Both the position numbers and the translations under genes were made by a program. A stretch of 64,000 nt of DNA, from positions 693,442 through 757,441 of the forward strand of contig NW_019091384.1 in the NCBI RefSeq assembly GCF_001949145.1. The letters run 5' to 3'. The notes under the pieces are model-generated. The model ran no database searches and was not told the DNA's origin. It saw only the letters and a list, made by a program, of their open reading frames with translations. This stretch comes from Acanthaster planci (lineage: Eukaryota; Echinodermata; Asteroidea; Valvatida; Acanthasteridae). Shown one piece after another: positions 34,647 to 47,500 of the stretch. Position 1 is the stretch's first letter; every line of letters starts with the position of its first letter.

Positions 34647-37600
34647 TCAAATGAGAAAAGGAATAACTGCCTTTCTGCTTTTAGGGTAATCCTCGAATTT
34701 TGCCAGGTACCATCTGAAATAAGAGAGAAAAAAGCATTTCAAATTACTTTTATATTTCAGTGAACTTATCTCGTCCATTAAACCGAGAAAGCGAAACGTG
34801 CTTAGGTCCAAGATATCGTGGTTTTGTGTCCGTGACGTTCAGACGGTTTATTAGATTTTGATGTTAAGTAGCTCTATGTACAGCGTGTACCCAAAGCATG
34901 GTTCTTGACCAAAATCCCCAGTTAACACAAGTACTGAAAATTGAGTTCGTGGCACTTTTCAATAACGCTGGGCAATGTTTTTGCCATACATTTGGTACCA
35001 GGTGAATCGCTTAAAAGAGCAGAACACTAGGTTTAACAAACTATAGTACAAAAAAACGTTTTTTTTTACAACCGTTGGATAAATGATTTTCCGGTAATTA
35101 GGAGAAAATCTACGCAGTTGGGTTATCTCTTTGTCCATTAGTTAGGCAATTCACCTGGTACCCATGACTTTGGGCAAAAAAGTGCCCAGCGTTTTTATAG
35201 TGTATGCGTCGCACGCAGTTTGTCTTGGTGCACAACACTGTCAGCAGTTATACACAATGATTAACTACATTCGAGGTAAAGGCTAACATAGACAAGACAG
35301 TCCTGTCAACAGGAAGAGGACAGAAATATTCTCATGAAAATATTATTTTTCAAATTTCATAGAATGATTCAAAAATTGGTTTTCGTCTTTTGCAAGATTT
35401 TAAATGTAATCTGCATAAAATATTGCACATTTGTTTAACATGTACAAAGGGCTGTGCAGTTTTGTTAAAATGACTCAAAGATTACATTTCCATTAATGAG
35501 AATTCGACAGCAATAGAAGTAAGTACCAATCAAACAACAAATATCCAAACCTATCTATATTCATTTTGAAATCAAATTGTTCTGGTGAAATTCACGTTAT
35601 GTTATGTTATTATGTTATTTTCTATCGGGTAAAAAGTGACAAAAACCACTCGAATACCTATACTGTTTAGGAATAGGCCTATCTAGCCTATGGATTTCTG
35701 GGAGTAAAAAAAAAAGATTAAATACACAGCACCTGAAAGCCAGATATTTGATGTTTAAAATGGACGTTATTTATTTGCACAGTTTGGTGTATTAACAACA
35801 TGTGGCTTTGAACCGAAACAGAACATCATCAATGCAATTTGTGTTCATGTGAATTTAATAGGGGTACATATGTACATGTTCTACATGACTCCTGACTATG
35901 TCCAGCTGAGCTGGCCGATATGGGCTACCATCAGCCGTTTTATCTGTACTCGTTGAAAGTCGTTTCCATGGAGTGTCTCCACCTCGCCGCCTTCTGTTCT
36001 GTTCCACTCCGGTCCATTCCAATTTGGGGTTTTCTAAGGTATCCAACTACATTTAGCCCCAAAGGACCGTGTGTCTTCCTTTAACACTAAAGGGGAAATA
36101 TAAACAATACCACCCTTACCGATGATGTGCAAACGCCTTGATCACACCAATGTAACCGGCAGTAAAAAAGGCAAATGCCGCGGTATGCAGAGTCCAGCAT
36201 GCAAGGGCGAAGCCCGTCCACTCTACGATCTCACCAAAGTAATTCGCTCCAGACACATATTCAAACAGCCCCCCTGCAGTGAGCACAATACGTAATAGTT
36301 CTTTTCGTTATCGAACTATATCATGTTCATTGAGCACTTAGGTATAATATTTTGTCTGATAATAGTGCTCCACGCTATAGAACAGTGTGTTTCACTTGAT
36401 AGTATTTCCCTTCCCAGAATCAGCATTTAAACCCATATACACATGTATTTATAAAAAATACCCAACACCGGCGAACCTCCAATTACAGGGATTTTTTTGG
36501 AAAGACATAAACAACAGACCAGGTCAGAATATCCAGAAGATTCCATGAAGTATACTTAGATAGCGAAAGCAATTAGGCATAAGAGAAATTAGATGCTTCG
36601 ATTCATATTAGCAACAAGTTTCTTTTGCTGCTACACGCTGACGGTGTGTATGAATAAGAAAACGAAAAAGCCAACCCACCAGATTTCAATGACATTCTCA
36701 TTACTTTGTTAGATTTGATGAAAAACAAGTTATGTGTTTTATGTGCAACCATATCAAGTCTTTGTCAGAGATTAGTGCCGATCAACTCACAGACGGATAC
36801 GCCTACGCAGTCTATAAGAACAAAGACACGTTTTTAAAGCAAATAAGAAAGACTCGTTCAAATATCATTTCAAAGGGCATGCAGTCACGCGGCTGAAAAA
36901 TTTAGGTGATTGGTCAATCTTGAACGATTGAGCCTCATATCCGATTCTGACGACGGTTATAAAACTGACGTTCATAAAAGGGATTCCCCAAACATTCCTT
37001 TCCCAATAAGCTCGACAGTTTGATTTTAAAAAAAAGGCAATCAAAGTTTCCAATGCGACACTTTGTGCAAAGATTATAACTTGATTTCGGTGTTTATTGA
37101 AGTGGTAACTGATAAATGTTCGACAAGTTCACTTCCATGTTATGTCTGTGCATAAAATGCATTGCACTTTTCTGTTGTCCAGGCCCATGATGTATTGAGA
37201 ATACTGCATTTTGGTTTAATTAAAACTCATACCTCTGGGTATTTTGTAGCCAGTCTCTCCAGGTTTCCTAAGATTCCTCAAGATATGATCGGAGTGGATG
37301 TTGATGGCCATTCCAATGAAGAAGAGAGCCACACCTATTAAAGTTAGTTTATTAATTATGATAACTACCCCCCTCGTAATCTTAAACAGCATGTTGTTAA
37401 ACTTAGAAATTTGGGAATATTTCCAGGATTTGTGGGCACAGCTACAGGCAGCCAACAAAAGAGGCAAATTCAAGCAAATTTCTAGAGTCCGTTCCGTTTA
37501 GGTCAGGCCATTATAAACACCACGTAAAACCTCTTCAAGTGACGTGCAATGAACGGTACAATCCCCCTACGCCCTCCGTCACATAACAGGTAATTCATGA

Positions 37601-40174
37601 ACTGTTTCTTACCGATAACAAATCGTGGGTCTGTTAACCAGTCAGCGTCATACACTGCGTACTCGGTCTGGTAACGGCCAATCATATAGCCATTCAGTGC
37701 ACAAAAGGTAGCCGACATTCGAAATACATGCACCGGGATTTTGCTGGTCCCATTTAACAGTAATCCAAAGATAAACGTCCTAAAACACAGAAAAAACCTG
37801 CGGCTTAAAAAGGTGACCTTTCCATTTTTTTATGAATGGTATAGTTTTACCAAGGGAGTAGTTATACTGATGTACATTTTTATAGATCGAGTGATTTTCA
37901 AAAAGGGTTTAAGATTGTGCTGTTGGTCACGATATCACAAATTAAACATTCAAGCACCATGAACGTTACTTTGTGCTAATTTCTACGGAGAGTGGCTTCA
38001 ATATGTAACGTGAAATCAACACCCATGCTTCGACTGAATTCGTACAAAAGGTTATAAAATGTATTTTTATTTCCAAAACTGAGCATCACTGTTCGTCGGA
38101 CTCCCGCTGCGACATTGCAGGACGTTTACGAATGTGGCAAGACACTTTTCCCCCAACTTGTCACTCTAAGCGACCGTTTGGTCTGTTAGCTTTAAATTTA
38201 ATTTGAAGAGTCTAAAGCTGCCCCTACCCTTCTAAATACCCGTTACTGCTTACCTCTGTAAATAATGGATAACCATGAGTGTCGCAAGGATCATGTTTAT
38301 GTGTGTGGCGTTCCTGCTAACATACATGCAGAAACATGGAATGATAAACGCACTGGGATAGGTGAGCAGGGAGGCTAGCTTGTTGCTCATCAGAGGTGAA
38401 TTTGTGGACCGAACTCCGGAGGATAGGTACCTGTTTAAATAAAATAAAAATTGGGCCAGCAAAAAATTACAGGATTCACCTCAGGTCCTGACACGTCATT
38501 AAGCATTTACTGCATTCCTTCTTTCACCTTTCTGGAAAAATCATTTCATTTCCATTAGGAAGACCAGGAGACCAATTCCATACATAGACAGCAAAATCTT
38601 CAAATATGCTGATAACACGATTTATTAGATGTCTCAAAGGGCGGGACTTATATCGTCACCCTGAAAGATACAATGGCAAGACATGACAATAAAACATACA
38701 ATGCCATTCTGCGTGAACTGTCTTATCATGATTTATCTCTTTTTGGGGTGGGGGATGTTTGTTTGTTTGATTGTTTTGTTTTGTTTTGTCATTTTGTGTT
38801 TTATTGCCTGTTTTGTTTTCTGTTTAGCTACAAGTAGGTCCTAGCCTATATCAGGAAAAATCGGTAAGCATTTCGTGGAAACTTAGGCAAACAAAAAAAT
38901 ATGCGGAGTTTCATTTCACAGAAGAGCAATTAAACTAACGACTCTTTCTGAAAACAGTTTCTTGATTAAAATTAGACACTCCATGTTCTCTGTTTGTGCT
39001 TGCTTAAATCTCGGTCTGCACCCATACATAATACAGCTAAATGTACGTTGAATTGTTCAAGCTACAGCAACAGTTTCCACTTTCATTGGGGCGATGATAA
39101 CCTATAATCTTTGCGATAGTACACCAAAAATAATTTGATCGGCTAAAGATTCATCCTTTTGCAAATTGTATTTTGACGATATAATCCATCATTGACAAAA
39201 TATTAATGTCACTTTTTTCCGTACTTCTAAGGACGCCTGCAGTGCAGCAGTAGACTGAATGCTGTTTTATCTGTAGAATACGTTTCTTGAAATCGTTTGT
39301 ATAAAGATTGGGCCTTTGAGGATACATTCAAGCCGTTTCTTTTATCATCATGTTACACCCCTCCCTTTCGAATGGAAAAACTACGGATAGGCTACACAAG
39401 CCGTTGTAAGTGCCTGATGCACAGCCCCTTCGGCTCGTGATAACTTCCACAAACTTCTACACGCACGTGTACAGGTGCAGCTCCCCGAAGAATTGTTGTT
39501 GCGTAAAAAACTCTTCTTTGTGCACAAAGATCTAAGTACGCGACACGTGTGCGCCTAGAGAAACTAATGGCAGATGGTTGATGCCCACACACGTCTATAA
39601 TACTGTTAACAGCGCGTTGTCTGACCAGTACTTACATGAACTGCTTGCATTACTTTACACATATTGTATCTTTTCACATACATGTAGGCCTATGCATACT
39701 GGCCTGACACGTTCAAAATCTCAGCCTAACTATTGCATGCTAGATATCTGACCGGGTCATCTACACATTGGGTGTCCATGTTTCCCGTCCTTGTTACATT
39801 TAGCGCATGATAGTGTAAGTTTAAAACACATTCCTTGTTTTCCAAGAGTGAATAAAATATTGCAAATTATCTGCCAAACAAATGATAATTTGAAGTCAAT
39901 TTTATTGATACATTTCCTTGTCAAATTACATAGGTCAGGTGTAACAAGGACAGAAAAGTGTCAGACTTTTATAGAGTGCCCCAACTGTGTACTTCAGTGG
40001 ATAACCACATTTTCTTTACCTAGGGGACTCGGGTGTTTTATTTTCAAGAGTGGTGTATGTCCCGAGGAGCACCATCAGAACGGCAATCGATCCCAGGATT
40101 CCTCTCTCGTATTCTCCAATCCAGCCTAGCATATCGCCAACAGCAGCTCCTAGGTGCGACAGTACCTCCATCAT
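34647..40174 (-). CDS. SRD5A: Steroid 5-alpha-reductase (SRD5A1/SRD5A2-like), six exons, 273 aa
   Basis: This multi-pass ER enzyme reduces the 4,5 double bond of 3-oxo-delta-4 steroids with NADPH. Coding exons are 40174-40020, 38430-38254, 37779-37613, 37334-37233, 36273-36120 and 34713-34647. All have GT/AG borders and matching phases. The start is placed at MMEV because it sits in GCCACCATGATGG, a near-ideal initiation context, and gives a length near the family's 254-259 residues; MNAS at 40243 or MLGW at 40132 are alternatives. Family motifs in order are IHYLQRTF with the catalytic-type Tyr, AVYDADWLTDPRF, INIHSDHILRNLRKPG, GLFEYVSGANYFGEI, AFAFFT and FEDYPKSRKAVIPFLI at the C-terminus. 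The last two motifs are closer to SRD5A2 than SRD5A1. The place where vertebrate enzymes have QELPS with a catalytic Glu reads LLTYPSAF here. The last exon is only 67 bp and lies 1.4 kb from the previous one. Confidence 0.95.
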
Positions 40175-40554
40175 GGTGGCAAGTGCTTGTCGACTATAGC
40201 AAAATGAGTCACAGATATTACCTTCACAATCACTGGCGTTCACCGTATCGTCGAATGTGTCGATTTCGCGCCGTATTCACCTGAGTATACGAAAGGTTAG
40301 AAGGAGAACGGTGGGTTTGTCGTGTGTTCGATCTTTACCCTGCATTCCTTCCACACTCAGTTATCTCTTCAAACTTTGAGCTGACAATTAAAGTTGACTG
40401 ACCCAGGACATAAAACAAACACTTTACCAGTGCTATTTTTAACAATGAACGTGAATTTTTTACCCAACACAGGCCTTCTTTTAAAAATAGCCTGCACCAT
40501 TATGGTCCTGTTGGATAGTTGAGGCAACTTATATTTTTGTATACTGGCAGGATC

Positions 40555-40850
40555 AGGCGCGGATCCGGGGGGTCGACCCCCCGCCTCTGAGACAAAAAAA
40601 AGGTTGAAAAATGAAGGAAAACGCTAAAATAAGTGCACCGATCCGCTTCGAGAAGCAACACCCTCTCAGCAGTTGAACAGAGCCGCGCTGGTTGGGAGTA
40701 GTCATTTTGTTGGTAGCGATATGACTGCAACGCTTGCGTTTCCTATAGCCGTTCGTGAAACAGCGATGCACAGTTGTACCGAAGGATCTTCCATTGCTAA
40801 GGAAAGAACGCTCCCTCTTGGTCCAGCTCGAGGCCCATAACAAAAGAATG
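40555..40850 (-). repeat. Dispersed repeat, member B, between two divergent genes
   Basis: On the minus strand this matches the member at 32.1-32.8 kb (ATGGGCCTCGAGCTGGACC ... CATATCGCTACCAACAAAAT ... CGAAGCGGATCGG). At its low-coordinate end it carries GGCGCGGATCCGGGGGGTCG, a G-rich terminus typical of short dispersed repeats. It lies in the 1.37 kb between the starts of the 5-alpha-reductase (-) and GRAM-like (+) genes. Confidence 0.65.
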
Positions 40851-41539
40851 TATATCATGATTCATCGTCGTTTCTGCTTGTCCACAAAAAAATCCTTCTT
40901 TAATGTGGTCTCAACTCTGTGTGCAACAGTCTTATTAACACTCGTGCACGTTTCTTTATCACATTTTTATTAGTATGATGCGTAACTTGTTTTTCTTGCA
41001 ATGACGTGAAGAAATAGCCCTGCGATCTGTAACCGAAGTTATTATCATAATTGTCATTAGTTTTAACAGAACATGTCGACAATGACGTCATTGGCATTAG
41101 ATGGTTATGAGGTGTGAAGAGGTGGAGGCCTATGCAGAAATTATGCCTCAAATAAATTATGCCATGCACATGTTGGGCTGATAGACTTAGCCAGACATAG
41201 CTGAATAAACAATAATCAATAAGGGGAAAAATCAATAATTGTGGGATTGCTTCGTTTGTGTTTAGAAAATATGTATTGTTTAATACACATGTACTCGTTG
41301 AGTGACCTCCGCGATAATGACAGATGTTCCATAGTTAGTATACCATGAAATATGGGTCTTTATAAAAGAAATCACTCGTATTGGTAACACATCGTCGACA
41401 GTTTTACGTGGACATAAAACAACGCAATACTAAGAACTGAACATGCAACATTTTTTTTGTAATTGATTGTTCCATTTACACCACTCTTTTTGACTCTCTA
41501 GTCGTCGAAGCAGCTCCAGATTTCTGTTCGACGGACGCA

Positions 41540-44500
41540 ATGTCTGTGGTGTCAGGATCCCGATCCAACCGCCACGCGTCCATCGCAGAGAGCCGGGGAT
41601 CTTCAGCTAGTGACCGGCCGGTTCCTCTGGCAAGGCTCGCTGAAGGTAACAACTACTCAGGAGACTCTGTGTCCATGGCTACAGACGGAGGAAGGAGGCA
41701 GGAAGGCTTTCGCCCTGACCCCAACGAAGTGAGTAGAAAACCCCCTCTTCTTCCTGTCAACATCTGAAAGATTTGTGAAACCCAGTTCTTCTCCTGAAGC
41801 TGGTCCTTGGTTGGAAAGTTATAAAGAAAAGTTAACTACTTTAATTAATAGTCTTGAGTTTGAGGTCAAAGTGTAAACAGATTCGCTGTGAAAAACACAT
41901 CGCTTTCATACGATTTAGCAAATCAAATTTACTTCCCAGCATACTGAAAGGTAACTGGGCAGGTGGAGATTTCCAATGTAACATTTTCAAATGGAATTCA
42001 CAGGTTACAGTATAAAAGGGTTTTGCTTTTTTTTTTTTGCCTTATTTCCAAAATACAATAACCTCACAAATTACCCCATTAGACATCTCCAAGATTTAGC
42101 TAGACTGCCTTGTTGTGTATTACATTAAAGGGAAAATACGCTCAAAGCTAATAATGATTTGTAATGAGAGTAACTAATTATTTAGTTTAATCAATTAGAA
42201 AACAGAAAACGAAGTATAGCAAATAGACTATAAACTGCAACATGTGAGACGTTTTTCGCTTTATCTACTCCAAGTCAACTTTAAACCTACCAATTACACG
42301 CATAAATGGTACCGTTTGAATTCGTGTATGCCAGCACCTCGGCTTGTAAGATCTTTGTCCGGGTAGTTGTTGAAAATACATGTTGGTGTTGTATACCATT
42401 GATACTAATTTGATTCTTCAAAGTAAAATTCTGGGTTGCAACCTTGTAGGGAAAACCAAAAAGAAGGAAAATGAATATGGACTCACCGCATCCCGTTGGA
42501 TCTTGTCAGCTTCTCGACGTAAAGCCTAACAATGGACGGGGAATGAGATTTTTTAGTCCTGTGCTGTTTCATTGTCATTTCTTTCTTCGCAGTCCTTTGT
42601 ATACGACAAAGAGAAGTTTGCAAAAGGCAGCTTCCACACATGCAACGTGCATCTTAATTATTTTGGGTCGCTTACATCCTATACGAACTTTACGTAGCCT
42701 GAAACCATTCATTTTGAAAATCCATATTGTACAGACAACAATGCGCTCTTATAGTGCACAATTGGCATTCTTATAAACCCTCCGTGGTACAATTTTTTCA
42801 AACCCTGGTTCGTGGTACTGACTGATGTAAGGAGCTCTGCAAGTTCCATCGAACGTGTTGAGGTTCTGATATATTTCATATCAGGGTGACATTTTGCAAG
42901 CAAGTCATTTTTAAATACTTCATCCCATCATCCACACTACACAAAATAATGTTATCTTAAAAGTAAGCGATAAACTATCAAATTATGTCGGCATCCAACT
43001 CCGAGGATGTCGTCATTCTATTGTAAATTATCTCAGCATATTAGTTTTCGACATCTTGCCTAGAATGATGTTATATCATCAAGCTTGATATGGCTTTTCT
43101 AGATCTCCGTACAGATATCAGATTTTTTAAAATTTTGATTGCACCACAACCCTAGTGAATTTGGTTTGTTTTTCACGGCATGATCCATACGAGAAGCATT
43201 CATTAAGAGAAAGTTTTCCAGTCTCTCCGTCCATTATCATTCTGGTTTCTAAAAAAGAATCGGTAGAGGATAACCGAAACACCTCCCATCCAGATTATCG
43301 TCGACAGCAAAATGCACGCTCCAATTTCAACAACTTAAAAATATCCATACTTCTCTACCTTCTGTAGCAAAGCGTGAGGTAAACACGGCTTGCTTTGGCG
43401 CTGACAAGGTCTTCCAAAAATGTACCCATACAAGTGCGTATTTGTGAAAAAGAAAGATCTATTTAAAGTAATGGCCTGCCTTGATGAAGTTATGAGGTTC
43501 TGCGACAACTCTGCGCATGTAACCCTGACGCTTGGTGTTGACGTTTTATTGGATTACAATATCGGAAAGCATTTGGATTACAATATAGGAAAGCATGAGC
43601 TTCCCTTGAAAAACCTTAATTCAAGCAATAATGGGATGATCAGAATAACTGCACGGACACATTTTACATTTTGAAAGGTCCACCCTCGCTTCTATAGGAA
43701 GACTAGCGCAGCAGGCCAAAGATCCGAACTTTCATTTCCACGAATCAAAATGGAATGAGTGATAACCGTACGTAGACAAGTGCTTGGAGAAATATCCACC
43801 AGCAAAGGGTCCTTGTAGGAAACAGGATTTTCTGGTGTCTGATATTTTTCATCCATTGCAGCGGAAGTTTCATTTAACCTCATGTTTAAGGACCGCTATA
43901 TTTTTCTTCCGGAACTGCTGTCCGGTTTGACAAAAGGGCATTAGAAGTAGGAGTAAGCTTTAGACATGCGCTTTCCGAGTTGAAAGTGTCTAGAACCACA
44001 GAAATCATCGAGTGAAATACCCAACGCAGTCTACGTTTTTATGTTCGCGTGATACCGTTTGGTTTACCATTATAATCAGGGATGTGCATGTACCCTTTCT
44101 GTAGTGCTGCCGTTTTCATTTCCTTCAAAAAAGGGCATTGTGCGCTGAATACGTCACTAAAATGACACGGCAAGAGGGTAGCTATGCATGTAGTAGTGTA
44201 GTGATCGACACACGAGGCCGAGGTTGAAAAAAAAATGGTCCCATGCAGTAATCTATCCACACCCCATTCGCTTTTCCCAACTTGAATCCAAGGTCATAAT
44301 CGCCCAACAAATGACTCGCACCCCCAAAGTTGACCGATGGCACGTATCCACGACGCCAGGGACGGTGATCAACAGCCAGCCGGTCCCACCCTCCTGGATA
44401 CCGCATCAGCTGGACCCCGTCTCCAGGGACGAGTTCGCGGAGGTCGTCAGGACGCACACGAGCAGCGGAAAACTCAAGTTCGCTGTCAGCAGTGAGATCG

Positions 44501-47500
44501 AGAGGGGCTCCAAGGAATTAGGAGAAGGCCGGAGCTGGTTGCCGGAGACAGTGTCTTACGGAGAGTTCCTTGCAGGTATAAAATGGGTGTACAATTAACC
44601 CCTCCCAGTTAGGTGATGTAGTCCACACACACCAAAAGATCGGATTTATTGAGAGAGCAATGCGCTCCGTTAGACATGGTCACGTGACCAAAACGTTTCC
44701 GAAAATCCTTACTGTATTTAAGTCTACTCTGTGTTGCCTCAAATTTTTCCACATGGTATACGATTCAGGCCTTTTACTCTTGCATAACGGTGGTTTTTAA
44801 AAACCGTTCGACACGTGCAAGATACATCCACGGACGTAAATAAAAATCCTGAACTTGCAACGCCTTTGTATGAAAAAGAAGCCAAGCAGCAGCCATTTTA
44901 CCGAGCCGAATACAAATGCGTGGGTTCGCTCCCTTCTATTGACGTCAGGAAGAAGAAAGGCGGGCATTGCCAGGAAAGCTTTGTATTCGGCTCGGTAAAA
45001 TGGCCGCGAGTGGATTCAGCTCTATAAGCTGATTAAGGCCACTGCGAGTCCAGCTTTTATTATACACGTCCGTGGATACATCCCAGGCATTACGTCACAC
45101 AACTTGCCTTACGTCATGTTCTGTTGGTTTGTGATGGATACTGGATCTACAAGTTACATATGTCAGGGTGGAGCTAGTTCGATCCAGGACCAGTAGTTAA
45201 CTTGTGATTGGTTATTGACAACCAAGCGCATGTGGTGTGACGTTCAAGTGCGAACGACTCTGATCAGCCTTTGTCAGGTCATTTTGGCCTGTGAGGAGAA
45301 CAGTAGCCGTAGGAGGGCAAAAATAACAACAGATAAGTGAAATGATTACAAATAATGACATAATTACATTGTTTTTTTCTAACAACTGGTCCTCTCTGCG
45401 TTGTGCTATTGGTTGCGAATAGTCGACGAGACTAGTCCAATTATCGTCGACAAGAGTGCATTAGGTCAGAATTAGTCGAACTATGGTATGGTTAACTGTG
45501 GTCTTTGATTAAATTTGCCAATGATTATTAGGTTCAGGAACGAGACTACTTGCTCATTGAATCCGGATGTATATCTCTTAAATGCAAAAGGTGAAAATCT
45601 CGCCCTAAAAAATAGTGATTCCTTTATAAAACCACTCCAAAATAGTGAAAAGCACTCTTAACGGATGAAAACCACTCCAAAAGAGTGAGATTTCCACTTT
45701 GCCAAAAAGCCATAAAAAGGACAACTCGAAAAAGATTTTCCTTTATATGGTTCCTCTTGTAAAGTGTGTTTCACTCTTTGCGAGTGGTTCACTCTTTCAC
45801 TCGTTTGGAGTGGTTTTTCACTCCTTTGGACTGATTTCATGAGGGACTCATCCCTTTGAGAGTGAGTTTTCACTCTTTTGCCTTTAGAGACAAGCTAATG
45901 CCTACGCCATTTTCGGGGAGCAGTTGAAACAAGAATGTGCAAGGTCATGCAAACCAAACCAGGGCACAAGTTAAAATAATAAAAGGAAGTTCTGTCATGA
46001 TGATCCACATCGGTATTCCAACAGCGCATGCCCAAAATGTCTGCCGCATCAGTGCCATTGATCTCCATTATCAGCGCCGCCCTACGCGGACTCGCGCGCG
46101 TTCTTTGTTCCCAAATGACCTTGTTTTATGTGCAGGTTAAACTTTCCAATGTCATATGATTGGGTGAAATTGTAAACAACTTTATTTTGTAAAAACACTC
46201 CAATACTTACTACAACGAATTTAAATATTCATGACTATTGTTACAGCCGTTTCTTTCACTACTTTCATACAGTCATCTTGTTCCCCATATGCAGATATGC
46301 TGTACCCCGACGAATGTTTCCTCCTGCACGGCCAGTCCTTACCCTTCACCAATGTTAACTTCCACGTTTGCGAGGAGTGGGTTCCGGAGCCGCACCGCTG
46401 GGGCACCCATAAAGCCCTTAGACCCCCAGTGAAGGGACCGATGCTTACCGGCCGAGCGTTTTTGACCAATCACAGGCTGATTCTCTTTTCGGCTGAAAAG
46501 CAAAAGGGTGTGTACGTAGCCTTGAAAAGCAAATGGGCCACACATACATGTACTATTTAAGTTCAACAATGGTTGAAATGGAGCAGGGCCCTTTATTGTG
46601 CTGAGGGTGAACTGGTTCTCTGTTTTTCCATTTTTCGTTTTCATCTTGAATGGTTTATTTATTTGGCTTTAAGTAGTTTCACCATAATTTTTTGCTTTCT
46701 TTGGATTTGTAAAAGCGATCGTTCTCGAGAACATGATTCTAATTTGTCTATAGCATGAAAAACGTCTACTGCCAGTTAAAAATAAAAACTTAAACACGTC
46801 TTTACAGTGCCAACTTATCTTTGAGTTTTTTGAGAATTTGAACGAGCGTCTCGAATCTCTGTAAATTAATCCTCAAGTCATTTTTAATATGAGGAGGATA
46901 TATGGGTGTAATATATACAGTTCGGGTTAACATGCTTTGCGTACTTGAAAATTGACCAAAACACACATTAATTTTTGTTACTAAGCACCTTTTGTTTTGT
47001 ACATAAGGTAAATATGCATCAAATATTACTTAGTTATCACCATTAACGACTGTTCTGAGCAAAAGTTGGGTCAAGAATATTTCATTTTTTTCTTTCCATA
47101 TTGAATATTTCTAGCAACATCTTTTAGAAAGCTAACACCCCGGTCAACAGGCTCCGGTTCGTCGAAGCCCGATGGGTACCAGCTGACAACGACAAACCAG
47201 GAGACAGTGCACTTCCAAAGCGTACCACTGACGCATTTCAGGAACGTGGAGCTCCTGGTTGCCATGGGAACGAGCTCCGTCACCAACATCGTGGGTCGGA
47301 GGCTTTTCTGCTGCGTGCCGTTGACATGCTGCACGGTAAGAACATGGAAGGACTTTTTATCTAATTTAGGGTTAGGCCCCTATTGCAATTACAACAAGGC
47401 ATGTAAGTCCGACTTCCATTAAAAAAAACACCCATCAAACACTGCATAAATTCCATGTGGTACTTGAATTTGTTTCTTCATACATAGTTGAAAAGTCACC

